From contig NC_044996.1 in assembly GCF_008728515.1 (NCBI RefSeq), positions 125,745,610 through 125,809,609 of the forward strand: 64,000 nucleotides of DNA. Direction: 5' to 3'. Under the pieces are notes generated by a model. That model worked only from the letters and a program-made list of their open reading frames with translations, was not told the DNA's origin and searched no databases. Below, one piece after another: positions 1-11,219 of the stretch; position 1 is the stretch's first letter, and every line of letters starts with the position of its first letter. A program made the translations under genes and the position numbers. The stretch comes from Papio anubis. Taxonomy: Eukaryota > Chordata > Mammalia > Primates > Cercopithecidae.

Positions 1-58
1 TTATTAAAACCTATATTCAGCCAGAGCAAGGGAGAAGGAAAACAAAAGGTAAACCTTG

Positions 59-369
59 GCCAGGCACAATGATTTATGCCTGTAATTCTGGCACTTTGGG
101 AGGCTGAGGCAGGAGGATTGCTTGAGCCCAGGAGTTCGAGACCAGCCTGGGCAACATGGTGAGACCCTGTCTCTACTTAAAAAAAAAAAAAAAAAATTAG
201 CCAGGAATGGTGACACACGCCTGTAGTCCCCGCTACTCAGAAGGCTGAGGCTGAAGGATCGACTGAGCCTGGGAGGTCGAGGCAGCAGTGAACCATGATT
301 AGGCTACTGCACTCCAGCCTGGGTGACAGGAGTGAGACCCTGTGTCAAAAAAAAATGAAAATAAAAATT
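59..369 (+). repeat. Alu, AluJ-like, sense
   Basis: Both arms are present with an A-rich linker around 180-197 and an A-rich tail. The copy is strongly diverged (for example, GCCAGGCACAATGATTTATG at its 5' end). It is flanked by AACCTTG at 52-58 and 370-376, a likely target duplication. Confidence 0.93.
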
Positions 370-525
370 AACCTTGACTGAAAACTGCTGAGCAGTCATC
401 TGAATTCTGATTCAGAAGTACGTGTAGGAGACCGTCATGGTACTTTTCCATTGTGTTGTTTCATTTAATGTGTTTATGAATTTAGGCAGCCACCATGCAC
501 GTCGGTCAAGCCCCAATTGCCTTTC

Positions 526-537
526 GTGTGAGTGTGT

Positions 538-580
<43 letters not shown>
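526..580. repeat. (TG)n microsatellite
   Basis: This is a dinucleotide tract of about 25 TG units, interrupted once by TATG near 541. It is probably length-polymorphic. Confidence 0.95.
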
Positions 581-581
<1 letters not shown>

Positions 582-974
582 AGGGCACTTTCTAGAGCCT
601 GCTCTGTTAATTAACTGTACTATGTGCTTTATATTTGCTGTGAGTTAATTGCTGATGATAGTGCTCCCTTGCCAGTCACAAGTTCTCCCACCCCTTTCCC
701 CCATTTAATTCCTTGTATTTCATCTCATCCATAGGCTCAAGTTGTTTGTCTTTGACTGGCAAGACTCCTCAATAATTGTGTATCAGTGATCTCTGACACA
801 GTGCTAACTTTTATCACTGATTACAGAGAGACATTGTATAAATCATCAGGACAGTTTGTTTTGCGTATGATGATTTAAGAGCACCTCTTAATCAACATCA
901 AAGTAATGTATCAGAGTGCCAACCTTCAGTACTTTCCTGTTGCTTTTCGTTGAAATCCACTTTCTTTTCTGTGG

Positions 975-1485
975 TCTACTGGGCCTTGTATGGTCTGGCT
1001 TTGCCTACCTTTTCAGCCTCATCGGGGTCATCTTCCCACTCAGCCACTGCCTTCTACTGTATCGAGTTCTTGCCTGTCTGAGCACTGTCTCTGGGTCCGG
1101 GCACTTGCAATTCTCACTGCTGGGAATGCCCCTTTTTTTCTTTTTTGGCTCCTTGCTTGGCTGGCCCTTTCTCTTCTTTCAGGTACCACTCTACGTAGCC
1201 CTCCAAGGCCATCTTGTCTCAAGGGCCAGCCTCCATCTTGAGTTTCCTTTCTCCATTCCCATCACATCACCACATTTATTTCCTTTACAGTCCTTATATC
1301 ACAGCCTGTAAATATTTTGTTAACTCGTTGATATACTTGGTATTTGATGTCTCTCCCACCAGAATTTTAGCTCCATGAGGGCAGGGGCCTTGTCTGTCTT
1401 ATCCCTACCATATCCCCAGCTCTTAACTTGATTCTAGATGCATAGAAAATGCTCAACAGATATTTGTTGAATGAATAGTTGCTTT
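975..1485 (+). repeat. L2 LINE 3' end, sense
   Basis: The sequence follows the L2 3' region: TGCCTACC...CAGCCTCATC, then CTGGGAATGCCCC, then CTCCATGAGGGCAGGGGCCT, ending CAACAGATATTTGTTGAATG. A hydrophobic 131-codon open frame at 916-1311 lies mostly within it and is not a gene. Confidence 0.8.
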
Positions 1486-2075
1486 GGATAATTAACACGG
1501 TGAATGACTTTTAAGTAGTTTGTGACTGCAAGCTGATAGAGCCAGTCCCATCTTTTATGTGGCTGGACCCCTCTCCATCTGCATCCATCACTGCTCTGGC
1601 ACTTTGGGAGCATTTCAGACCCCAGGGCACTGTTTCCCTCTCTTGGCCAGCCCCTGGCTGGTGTCTGGGATAACCCTCTGTTTTAAGCATCATTTTTGTT
1701 CTCAAAATGAAAACCACCTGTCTTCAAAGTGATTTGCTTAAAATAAATGCTTTATTTCTTTACCGAGACCTTCTTCCCTTTCTGCCTTTCTCCACCTCCT
1801 GCCAAGAATAACGTGAAAAACTCCATTATCTTGGAAAGTGGTTTTCCCTCTGGTTAGAATCCAAAGCCAGATGACTTACCACCAAATGTGCTGGGGTAAT
1901 AGCTTTCCCCTGCCCTGCTGCTCTAAGTTGTTAGTGAGGTCTTGGCCTTGGCACTTCCCTTCTTTGTATATTTCCTTGAAACTTCCTTCCTACAGGTAAA
2001 GAAGCTAGCCCAAGGTACCACCTAAATGGCAGTGAGGGTAGGGCCCTTGTCTAAGTAGCACTCTGTGGCAGACTG
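1486..2075. other. Unassigned intronic sequence
   Basis: I see no repeat or exon that I can name. The composition is mixed and slightly pyrimidine-rich, and open frames are short. Confidence 0.5.
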
Positions 2076-2255
2076 TTTGCCAGCTCACTGACACCTTACA
2101 CCAATTCCAGGGAGTTGACAGTTTTTTACCCCCATTTTAGAGATAGCAAAATGGAGGCTCACTGAGGTTAGGTGACTTGTTTTTAAGCACATAGGTTGCA
2201 ACCAGCCAAGATCAGAAACCAGGCTTGTCTGACTCCCAAATTCATCTTTTATTTG
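2076..2255 (+). repeat. MIR SINE, sense
   Basis: The MIR core and 3' part are recognisable: CCCCATTTTAGAGATAGCAAAATGG, GGCTCACTGAGGTTAGGTGA, and a degraded CAGGCTTGTCTGACTCC. Confidence 0.75.
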
Positions 2256-3630
2256 TTGATGTACTCAGGGTCTCCCAGGACTTTATCGACCAAGTTCTGC
2301 AGTTAAAAAAAAAAATCTGGCAACCTGGTCCACGGTACACATCCATGTAACTGCAGTAAGTTTCCTGAAACAGTAGCTGCCTTCACTGTGTGCGATGCCC
2401 TCTTGTATTCTCCATTCCATTCAACAGATGCTTGTCAGGACCTTCTAAACTGATTACGTGGCCCACTGATTGGTGGCAATCCATTTGAAAACAGTTTGAG
2501 GGACATAGTGTAGGTGAGGTGTAAACTATGCTTAGTTTATATAGAGGTTTACATGGTGTAAGCTATTAAAGATAATTTTTATGGCAATATAATATACATA
2601 TATAAAATGCACGTGAGGGTACAGCTGTTGAATTTTCACAAACTAAGCATGTCTGCATAACTAGCACCAGACCAAAACACACGCCATTGATTTAAGCTTC
2701 TTTGAATGAAGACAGAGGCATGGAGTACAACAGAAACTGATAGCCCCTGAGTTTGTTGTGAATTACGCACATACAGCTTACTCCATAGGCAGACTCTTTT
2801 TGGAGGTCCATAGCTTGCCTTTCCAGTGATGGGGCCCAGCTGGTGTTTGTTTGAGGATCTAACAATCACCGAAGGAGTCGAATGTGGCTTCTGTAATGGC
2901 CTCAGAAATTAGCACAAAAGGAGGGCTGACTGAGAATGTGCCTGGTAAAATGTGAACATAGAGGAAGAAGAAAGGGCAAGGCCCCGTAGTTGAGTACAGA
3001 AACGTTAGGGTGTGAGAATTTGTGGTCATAGTAATTGAGACCAATTTTACTGAAATGGAGGGCGGCGAAAGGAGGAAGGAAAAGGAATTTGTGATTACAG
3101 CAGCAAGCCCCTAGAGGTTAATGAATGTCTCTATAAAATAAGGAATATCTACCTCTCACGGCGAGTGTTGACTTATTAGAGAAAATTGTTTTAGTATACT
3201 GAACTAAAATGCTTAATTCTTGGCAAAAGATATAGATGCATCTCCTTGCAAAAGCAAGCTAAAGCAACTTTGCTTTCATAATGTATGGGTTCTGTAAAGC
3301 TGTCTTGGTGGACACTTTACAGTGTAATTCATCATAATGGGGTGTGCATAGAAATGAAAGGGAGCGAATATTGTAACATGCCTTGAAGCATTGAGTGCTA
3401 GGTTACAAAGGGCATTAATTAATACAACTTTATGGGATTCATTTATAGCTCACTTTTAGTCAAACTGAAATAGCTTTCCTGAATCAGGGACTTTGGGATA
3501 ACAATAAATCCTTTTGTCTTTGTTGATCAGATAAGCTCTTATTCACTGACTTCCTATTACTTTCTTGGCACCCAGAGTCATGCCTGAGCACTGAGAACTT
3601 GCTGAATGAATGGAAGGAGTAAGGACAAAA
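2256..3630. other. Unassigned intronic sequence with a faint old L1 trace
   Basis: Around 2565-2700 there is a weak resemblance to antisense L1M 3' sequence (ATATAAAATGCACGTGAGGG, TTGAATTTTCACAAACTAAG). The rest holds no feature I can support. Confidence 0.4.
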
Positions 3631-3634
3631 AAAA

Positions 3635-3744
3635 AATCATAGCTAGCGTTTAATGAGTGTATACTGTGTGCTTTGCGTCTTTTATCTGATTAAGTCATCA
3701 CTTCAAGCCTGTGAGGCAGGCGCTGTTATCATTTTCCTCTTTAT
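3635..3744 (+). repeat. MIR SINE left part, sense
   Basis: Resembles the MIR 5' half: TAGCGTTTAATGAGTGTATA, CTGTGTGCTTTGCGTCTTTT, GCCTGTGAGGCAGGCGCTGT, TATCATTTTCC. It stops at the Alu that starts near 3745. Confidence 0.65.
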
Positions 3745-4050
3745 TTATTTTTCTATTTATTGAGACAGGATCTTACTCTGTCACCCAGGCTGGAGTGCAG
3801 TGGTACAATCACAGCTCACTGCAGCCTTGACCTCCTGGGCTCAAGTGATTTTCCCACCTCTTAGCCTCCTGAGTAGCTGGGACTATAGGTGCACACCAAA
3901 ATTCCTGGCTGATTTTTTTTTTTTTTTTTTTTTGTGGAGACAGGGTTTCACCGTGTTGCCCAGGCTGGTCTTGAACTCCTGGACTCAGTGATCTGCCTGC
4001 CTGGGCCTCCCAGAGTGTTGGGATTATAGGTGTGAGCCACCATGCCCAGC
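3745..4050 (-). repeat. Alu, antisense
   Basis: This is a full-length, diverged two-arm Alu read from its T-rich tail to CACCATGCCCAGC. It sits between two MIR-like pieces, so it may have split an older MIR. Confidence 0.92.
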
Positions 4051-4214
4051 ATTATCCCTTCTTTTAGAGCCACCTTATATCCTCTGCTTGCCTGGGGACG
4101 GTTCTGGTGTATGCCTGTTGTCCTCACATTAACATTGACATCACCTGCTTTCATTCTCAGATGTCCTGGTCAGATGATAAACCATTTCAGTCTGAAATGT
4201 TCTGGTTTGGATAG

Positions 4215-4310
4215 ACAGATGAGGAAACTGAGACACAGAGAAGCCACATCACTTTCCATGCTCACCAATCTAGTGAGATGTAAAGGTGGAATTCTTTCCT
4301 GAGAGTCTGA
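4215..4310 (+). repeat. MIR-like right part, sense
   Basis: Carries GATGAGGAAACTGAGACACA followed by a degraded MIR tail. It may be the continuation of the MIR at 3635-3744, but about 160 bp of unassigned sequence also lies between them. Confidence 0.5.
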
Positions 4311-4544
4311 TTCCTGGTCATGTCTGATCACTAAGTTCTGGTGCTTCACAATTTAAGCCAAGGGAGATATAATATAGAAAAACCACTCTTTATGTTTTTC
4401 AGCTTCACTATTTAGTAAAAATCACTGCCAAGTTAGCATCTGAAGTAGGTTAATGTGACTCAGGGCAGTGGGAATGTGCTAGGTAAAGACTCATTGAAAC
4501 CCTAAGTGTGTGTTCGTTAGTAAACCTGGACAACTAGTACCCTA

Positions 4545-4815
4545 GAATGATAATAGCATTCACATGTGCATGGTGCTTTATCATTTACAAAACCTCTTCT
4601 CCCATATTATTGTGTTGAAGCTTCTTGTGCACTCAGAGGTGGGAGATGGATGGCCAGTGGTGGGATTCTCAGTTTACAGAGGAGGATGGGGTAATCAGCA
4701 GGTTGATACAGTTGCCTGCCTGAGGCTTCACGGCTAGAAAAGAGGCAGATCCAGGATTCAACCCAGGTATTCTGCCTTGGTGATCAGTGCATTCCACTCT
4801 ACCACATGTGCCTTT
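4545..4815 (+). repeat. MIR SINE, sense
   Basis: A nearly complete MIR. It shows AATAGCATTCACATGTGCAT, TCAGTTTACAGAGGAGGATG, CCTGCCTGAGGCTTCACGGC, CAGATCCAGGATTCAACCCA and a final CATTCCACTCTACCACATG. Confidence 0.8.
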
Positions 4816-4821
4816 TAGTCT

Positions 4822-4826
4822 TTATA

Positions 4827-4842
<16 letters not shown>
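4822..4842. repeat. (TA)n microsatellite
   Basis: About ten TA units abut the poly-T end of the next Alu. It probably arose from the tail or target region. Confidence 0.9.
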
Positions 4843-4858
<16 letters not shown>

Positions 4859-5151
4859 CCTCGAGACAATGTCTTGCTCTGTCACCTAGGCCGGAATGCA
4901 GTGGCGTGATCACAACTCACTGTAGCCTCGACCTCCCAGGCTCAAACAGTCCTCCCACCTCAGCCTCCCAAATAGCTGGGATTACAGGTGTGCAACCACT
5001 ATGCCTGGCTATTTATTTATTTATTTATTTTTAAGAGATGGGGTCCCACTATATTGCTCAGGCTGGTCTAGAATTCCTGGGCTAAAGTAATCCTCCTGCC
5101 TCGGCCTCCCAAAGTGCTGGGATTACAGGTGTGAGCCACCCATGCCTGGCC
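4843..5151 (-). repeat. Alu, AluJ-like, antisense
   Basis: Both arms are present, with a (TTTA)n-expanded A-rich linker near 5010-5030. Divergence from the consensus is high. Confidence 0.92.
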
Positions 5152-5224
5152 CAGACGTTCTTATACAGCCATTTGAGGGTGCTGTTTATGAAGGGTTAGG
5201 GAGTCACTTGAAGACTCATTTACC

Positions 5225-5459
5225 CAGAGTTTCTCAGCTTTGGCACTGTTGACATTTTGAGCCAGTTAAGCCTGTTGTGGGGGCTGTCCTGTGTGTTGTA
5301 GGATGTTTAGGAGCATCTCTGGGGTCTACTCACTAGATGCCAATAGCACAGTTGCCCCACCCCCCCACCAGATCCCTCCAAGACAACAAAGAAAAGTGTC
5401 TCCAGACATTACCAAATGTCCCTTGTAGGGGCACGATTGCCTTTGGTTAGGAACCACTG
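5225..5459 (-). mobile_element. hAT-Charlie non-autonomous DNA transposon, MER20-like
   Basis: Ends resemble hAT terminal inverted repeats: CAGAGTTTCTCAGC on the left and GGTTAGGAACCACTG on the right. The interior contains TTGACATTTTGAGCCAG, GGGGGCTGTCCTGTG, ACTAGATGCCAATAGCAC and TCTCCAGACATTACCAAATG. It is about 235 bp, near the MER20 length I recall. The 8-bp flanks do not match, so the target duplication has decayed or the ends are misplaced. Confidence 0.75.
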
Positions 5460-5689
5460 GCCTAACATAATAGTCACATTTAAAAGAGGGAAGGACGACC
5501 TTGAAAATGTTAGACCTGTCTTCTTCCCCTTTCTCTAGTTTCTAGAGCATCAGAAAAACAGTTGACAGACCTACAAAGGGGCAAAAGAGAGAGAGAACAA
5601 GCAACATGTTTCATTTTGAATTCTCTTCCATGGAAGAGCATTGTGTCTGCCAAAGGATAAGATAGCCAACATTTTTTAAGTTAAAAATC

Positions 5690-6095
5690 ACACAGTTAAA
5701 AATGTTTTGATAGAAAAGTTAGAATAGAGATCAGCCAAAATATACACATACAGAATCTCCTGTAATCTTACTGCCGAGAAAACTGTGGTTCATATTTTGG
5801 TCTATTTCCTTCTAACCTTTTCCAGCATGCATATACAAGTATATATTAAAAAAATAATTTTCCAAATAGAGCCATGCCAAAAGCTGTTATAAACAGCTTT
5901 TTAATTTAAATGTGCCACAAGTATCTTTCCACATCTATGATACAGAGTTACTAAGTTTTGTAGTATTTTGTTGTATGGCTAGCATATAATTTATTCACTT
6001 AGTCTCCTGTTGTGTACATTTGGTTTGTTTCTAATTTGGTTTTTGCTATTAACATGCAAAACCATGGTGAGTATTCATGTGCATACTTACGCCCT
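5690..6095 (-). repeat. Ancient L1 (L1ME/L1M type) 3' region, antisense
   Basis: Looks like the reverse complement of old L1 3' sequence: CTTTCCACATCTATGATACA, GTATTTTGTTGTATGGCTAG, AATTTATTCACTTAGTCTCC and TTGGTTTGTTTCTAATTTGG. The subfamily is not assigned. Confidence 0.55.
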
Positions 6096-6700
6096 TCCCA
6101 GCTTGTTTTTTTTTTTTCCTTCCAGAAGTTACCATCACTGTAATTTTTAGTATCCATTGAGCAAGATATCGAATTCATAATGTTCTGGATTGTATTTTAA
6201 TTATGTCACATACCTTTACCCCTCAAAATTATGGAAATGTATTGATTAAAAATGTGTTTATGTGCTAGGCTTGCAGAATGGGGTGTGGAAAGTTCTTTGG
6301 TTTTCTGATTGAACGATGACTAATAAGAAACCATTTAGGTTTTGTGCCTTGTTCATGAAGCCCACTCTTAACTGTGTCAGGCTACTTCCTGAGTAGGAAT
6401 CAGCCCAGTGAAGGTTGCTTAACCCTCCCTTAAGATTCTGTTCACTGCTGAAAGAAATTCAAGGCTATATGCTCATGAATTCTCATTGCTCATGGATTTT
6501 TCTTCTATGTGTTTTAAATTATAAACTCACGGAAAAGACATTCGGATGGTAGAGACGAGCGTAAAGTTTCCTATTTCACTCCCCTCCCCCTTGGGTTTTT
6601 GTTTTTTTCTTCATTCTCTAGGATTTTTGTATATACAAAAATATTGTATTTTTCAATAATTATACAAATATTGAAATACAAAAAAAATTAAAAGCCACAA
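6096..6700. other. Unassigned AT-rich intronic sequence
   Basis: No named repeat or exon was recognised. It lies between two antisense L1-like blocks and could be further degraded L1 or an insertion within it. Confidence 0.4.
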
Positions 6701-6960
6701 ATTGGGCAACAGAATGCAATGTATGAGCCAAGCAGCTTTTTTCCACTTAATGCATCTTTCTGTATCAGCACCTTACTGTGTTTAATTGGTGCCCTATTTG
6801 GGGTTGTTTTCAGCTTCTCCTGCAACAAGTCACCTTTTATTATGAGTCTATCCATGGGATACATGCTTAGCAGTGGAGTTGTTGGGTTAAGAGTTTATGC
6901 CCTTATGGTTTTGATAGATATTGCTAAATTGCCCTTCTACCAGCAGTATATAGCTTGACT
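6700..6960 (-). repeat. Ancient L1 (L1M type), antisense
   Basis: Resembles old antisense L1: GGATACATGCTTAGCAGTGG, AGTTGTTGGGTTAAGAG, TTTGATAGATATTGCTAAAT, TGCCCTTCTACCAGCAGTAT. A 79-codon open frame here is a by-product. Confidence 0.55.
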
Positions 6961-7202
6961 TGTTTCTATCAGGCATTTTTTTCGTGCCTGGCATAAATTA
7001 TTGAATAATAAACTGGGAACACAAAGGTAGAACCTCATCTATAGGAAGGGGCATAGTTGGTTAGGAGACCACTATGTCTTCCCTAATGACCATTATGAGG
7101 ATTGGTTTTCAGCCTTGAGAATACTCAGAGGGTTGTGTATTTACTGGTTTTCTCCTGGGCTTGGCCTGAAACTGGCTTTTACTTTTTTCAACCATGGAGT
7201 AA

Positions 7203-7272
7203 GAATATGCATATAAAGTTGGGAGACAATACCCATCGAATATGCATATAAAGTTGGGAGACAATACCCATC
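7203..7272. repeat. Perfect 35-bp tandem duplication
   Basis: Two identical units, 7203-7237 and 7238-7272, each starting GAATATGCATATAAAGTTGG and ending AATACCCATC. Identity with no mismatch points to a recent slippage or duplication event. Confidence 0.95.
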
Positions 7273-7293
7273 GAATATCTGGGAATATTCGAT

Positions 7294-8450
7294 GACATGC
7301 CTCAGTTAGAATTGAGGTGGTTAGAAATGGACTCTCATTACTAAAGAGGTTGTGACATGTAAATATCAGTGGGTCTCTGAAATAGAAGCATAGGTCATTT
7401 GGCATTTGGTACAGTGTATCAAATGGAACATAATATAATAAACGTAAATGGAACATGTTATAATCATGTTACAATCGTTAGTACCCCTCTTATCTCTTCA
7501 ATGAAGTCTTTTCTGATATTTCTTCATTCCCCATCTTCTCCCACTCCATGATGACATTTTTTCACACTGTCCTTTAAAAAATATAGCTGGTTCTGCATTT
7601 TGGGCTTTTAATTGTTTTATTATCTTGGATCAGATATGTATCCCTAATCAAATTTTAACCAACACTTGGTTTCTAATCCTCTTCACTCTGGCTGGGTGTT
7701 TGGAACATAAATATTTTGATTGGTTGCCCACTCTAGAATTCTTCTGATTTTGTGGGGTCCCTGTGCTTAGTAAAGGAGGGCTCTCTCCTGGACATCTCTC
7801 CCTTGTAGGTCCACAGAACGGTACTCATAAAGGACTCTGTCATCTCAGTCTTCAGAGCGCTGCTTTCCTGCCTAGGGAAGGGCACAGCAGGGTGTCAACT
7901 TTTATATGATTTGGTATCTGAAGCAGCAGAGGATGGCAGATATTTGAAGATGCTTCTGTGAACCCTGGTGGGTACAGCAGCTGCCAGAGCCCAGGTAACC
8001 ATGTTAAGGGCTCATGCTTTCTGAAATGTCAGGGCTTTCTGATGGGCACTTTTTAGGGTATTCTTGGCCACAATTTTTTTTTGAGTCACCCTGAAGTGTC
8101 CTGAAAGGTGGAAGCTAAAGTCCATGTAGGTTTGGCCTCAGGCTGGGCCCCTTAGAGGAGGTGGGGCAGCTTTCCTCTCCCTTCTCCTTGCGCCCCGAGG
8201 GCTGACACTGTGCCTTGGGGACTCTCCCTGGCCTTTCCCAGGGGATGACCTGGAGAGAGTCTTAAAAAGTCTTAAAAAAAAACAAACCAAAAAGCTGTTA
8301 TTTATTTTTCTTATGGTTCAGATAATATATTTTCTTTTATAGCAAATGAAGAGGGCTTTTGGGGGGCAGGCAGTGTGATCTGAGGAAAATGACCTCTGGG
8401 ATCAAATAGTTCTGGGTTGGAATGTGGGCTCTGTGGCCTTTTCCCTAAAG
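7294..8450. other. Unassigned intronic sequence, possible L2 trace
   Basis: Around 7485-7590 the wording ATGAAGTCTTTTCTGATATT...CACTGTCC is faintly like the L2 3' region. Otherwise no exon, RNA gene or repeat is recognised. Confidence 0.4.
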
Positions 8451-8454
8451 GGCT

Positions 8455-8830
8455 GTTATGGGCCAAATTTTGTCCCTAACCCCCCTGTACCTCATAATGT
8501 GACTGTGTTTGGAGATAGGTCCCTTAAAGAGGTGATTAAGTTAAAATGAGGCCATTAGGGTGGGCCTTAATCCAATCTGACTGGCTTCCTCATAAGAAGA
8601 GGAGATTAGGGCACATAGGAAGATACCAGGGGCGCGGATGCACAGAGGAAAGACCATGTGAGGACACAGTGAGCAGGTGGCCATCTGCAAGCCAAGGAGA
8701 GGGGCCCCAGGAGAAACAGTGTACCTTGATTCCAGCCTCCAGAGCTGTGAGGTAATGAATTTCTATTACTTAAGCCCCCCTAGTCTGTGGTAATTTGTTA
8801 TGGCAACCCAAGCTGACTAAGGTGGGGGCT
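8455..8830 (+). mobile_element. MaLR (MLT1-type) LTR, sense
   Basis: Shows the order expected of this LTR group: CCTCATAATGTGACTGTGTT, TTGGAGATAGGTCCCTTAAA, CATTAGGGTGGGCCTTAATC, TGTGAGGACACAGTGAGCAG, CAGCCTCCAGAGCTGTGAGG and GTAATTTGTTATGGCAACCC. No internal region is present, so it is a solitary LTR or fragment. Confidence 0.75.
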
Positions 8831-9039
8831 TTTAGCAAGTCAAGTCCCCTGATTTTGCTTTCCTAAAGAGGGACCACAACACCCTGAGTTGACATGAAGA
8901 GTGGACACAGTGCCTGGCTTCTAGGAGGTACTCTCAAATGGCAGTGGTGGTGGTGACCATAATCATTTAATAATATGATAATAGAAATCACCACCCCCTT
9001 CTCTCACCCAAGTTTTCTGACCCCGTCTGGTTTGAGGTT

Positions 9040-9357
9040 TTTCTTTTTCTTTCTTTCTTTATTTGTATATATTTTTTGAGATGGAGCCTTGCTCTATCAC
9101 CCAGGCTAAAGTGCAGTGGCACAGTCTCGGCTCACTGCAACCTCTACCTCCTGGGTTCAAGCAATTCTTCTGCCTCAGCCTCCCAAGTAGCTGGGATTAC
9201 AGGCATGCGCCACCATGCCTGGCTAATTTTTGTATTTTTAGTAGAGACCTGGTTTCGCCATGTTGTCCAGGATGGTCTCGAACTCCTGACCTTGTAATCC
9301 GCCCACCTCGGCCTCCCAAAGTGCTGGGATTACAGGTGCGAGCCACCGTGCCTGGCC
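9040..9357 (-). repeat. Alu, AluS-like, antisense
   Basis: Full-length two-arm Alu with a T-rich tail at 9040-9075, ending CCGTGCCTGGCC. The open frames of 127 and 73 codons here are Alu shadows. Confidence 0.94.
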
Positions 9358-9602
9358 TCTTTAGTTTTTTAACTTTCCTTTTAAGTCCTTTTCAAAGAGG
9401 CTTGCAAAGAACTCATATGATCAGAGATGGGTACTTTATAGGTTGAGTGAAGTATTTTCTTTTGAGTAACTCTTTTCATCCTTTTCATCTGTTAACATAT
9501 TGGAGGTCCAGGTAAAATTGTATTTAGAACAAGGATTCTGCTGCTAAAACAGATTCAAAGTGACTTTTGGTGTGGTGTGCGTATTTACTGTACCTGACAC
9601 CC

Positions 9603-10255
9603 ATTGTATTAGTTTGCTTGTGCTGCTGTGACAAAGTAACACATGCTGTGAGTGGCTTAATCAATGGAAATTTATTGTCTGGCAGTTCTGGAGGCTGGAT
9701 TCAGAGATCAAGGTGTGGGCAGGATTGGTTCCTTCTGAGGGTCATGACGGAGAATGTGCTCCGTGCCTCTCCCCTTGCTTCTGGTGGTTTGCTGACAATC
9801 TTTAGGTTGTAGACACATCACCCCAGTCTCTGTCTTCATCTTCACATGGCATTCTCTTCTCCCTGTGTGCAAATCTCTGATTCAAAGTTCTTCATTTTTT
9901 TTTTTTTGTTTTTTGTTTTTGTTTTGTTTTTTTTTGGAGATAGGATCTTGCTTTGTTGCTCAGGCTGGAGTACCCTGGCATGATCATGGCTCACTGCAGC
10001 CTCCATCTTCTGGGCTCAAGTGATCCTCCCACCTTGACCTCCCAAAGTGCTGGGATTACAGGCATGAGCTACGTTGCCCGCCCAAAGTTCTCCTTTTATA
10101 AGGATACCAGTCATATTGGATTAGCGCCCACCCAATGACCTAATTTTAACTTGATCATCTGCAAAGACCCTATTTCTAAATAATGTCATATTCGTGGATA
10201 CTGGGGATAAGGACTTCCATATCTTTTGGGGAGATACAATTCAACTCATAACACA
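9603..10255 (-). mobile_element. MaLR (MLT1-type) LTR, antisense, split by an Alu monomer
   Basis: The left part, 9603-9882, starts TGTATTAGTTTGCTTGTGCT and includes GCAGTTCTGGAGGCTGG and TTCACATGGCATTCTC. The right part, 10083-10255, includes GATACCAGTCATATTGGATT, CAATGACCTAATTTTAACTT and ends in CAACTCATAACAC. It is the same LTR class as at 8455-8830 in the opposite direction. Confidence 0.8.
9892..10082 (-). repeat. Monomeric Alu (FRAM-like), antisense
   Basis: Only one Alu arm length is present. A left-arm head (CTCATGCCTGTAATCCCAGC on the minus strand) is joined directly to a right-arm end (TGCAGTGAGCCATGATCATG). It is flanked by a perfect CAAAGTTCT at 9883-9891 and 10083-10091, so it inserted as this short form. 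Confidence 0.8.
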
Positions 10256-10269
10256 AATTATATTGGAAC

Positions 10270-10430
10270 CCTATTTACCATCTGTACACCTCTGCCTGTG
10301 GCCAGCAGCTTCCCAGGAGAAGTCCCCCTGCCTGGTCTGCTGTTCCTGTTTGCCATGCAGATTTCAGCTAAGAAGTCACCTGCTAGAGAGGCCTTCCCTG
10401 GCCACCCTCAATATAGAGTGATTGAATGAA
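10270..10430 (+). repeat. L2 LINE fragment, sense
   Basis: Contains the L2 3' segment: CAGATTTCAGCTAAGAAGTC, then AGAGAGGCCTTCCCTGGCCA, CCCTCAATATAG. Confidence 0.6.
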
Positions 10431-10879
10431 TGAAATAGATTGCAGAGTAAAATTAAAATGTGATTGAGAATTATGCTGAGCATAATTTACCCTTAAAAGT
10501 GTGAGAGAACTCTCCACCCCACATCAATGTTACTTGTAACTTTTTTGTATATGTTGGCTGTGTCTCCACCACAGATGCTATTTAAATATCATTTTGTGCT
10601 TGTGAATTGAGATGTCGGGCACCTTCTGAATGTCATGATGTTTCCTATTCTGTGTGCAGAGCGTGCCAAGAGGATTCAATTTGTTGGATTTAGATTTTTT
10701 TTTTTTTTGCAATGAATCACTATTTGATTATGATTTTACAACAATTCACAGAATCAAACTGGCTAGACCCCTTCTCTGAAGGACATCTCAGGTCCAGAAA
10801 ACCTGTGAATCATGAATAAGGGAAACATTTACTAATGCTAGTTAATTATCAGTGTTTGTTAAATATGTTCTCCTTGCTG
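10431..10879. other. Unassigned intronic sequence
   Basis: No recognised repeat apart from a short poly-T at 10697-10709. Confidence 0.45.
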
Positions 10880-11120
10880 AAACTGCTAGGGGCTGTGCAG
10901 AATACAGAAATAGAATAGGCAATAGCTGTGGCCTCCATGAACACACAATTCACATCAAACAGCCAAAAAATATATAATACATGCAAAGTTGTGTGAGAAT
11001 GTGTAGTACAGAAATTAAGAAGAAGTGCTTGTTGTGGACCAGAATGATCAAGGCAGGCTTTGTTGAGGAACTTAGCTAGGCTTGGGCTGTGCCTTAAAGA
11101 GTTGGAGATCCCAGGAGAGG
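10880..11120 (+). repeat. L2-like fragment, sense
   Basis: Shows the order GGGCTGTGCAGAATACAGAA, GTGGCCTCCATGAACACACA, GCAGGCTTTGTTGAGGAACT, TGGGCTGTGCCTTAAAGAGT, which recalls the middle of the L2 3' region. It is strongly diverged. Confidence 0.45.
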
Positions 11121-11219
11121 AGAGAGAATACCAGCTCAAGACAATATTAACATAATATCATTAAGCTGTATAATAGTCACAGTATATTTTGTACTACCAG
11201 GTTTTAATAAAAATTTTCT

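Noticed and set aside
916..1311. 131-codon hydrophobic open frame on the + strand
   Set aside because: It overlaps an L2 LINE 3' end and has no known family, splice context or start context.
2565..2700. Antisense L1M fragment
   Set aside because: Resemblance is too faint to list as its own feature; mentioned only in the gap entry.
9063..9446. 127-codon frame with motifs such as CLSLPSSWDYR
   Set aside because: Standard shadow protein of an antisense Alu; the same wording recurs at many Alus in the window.
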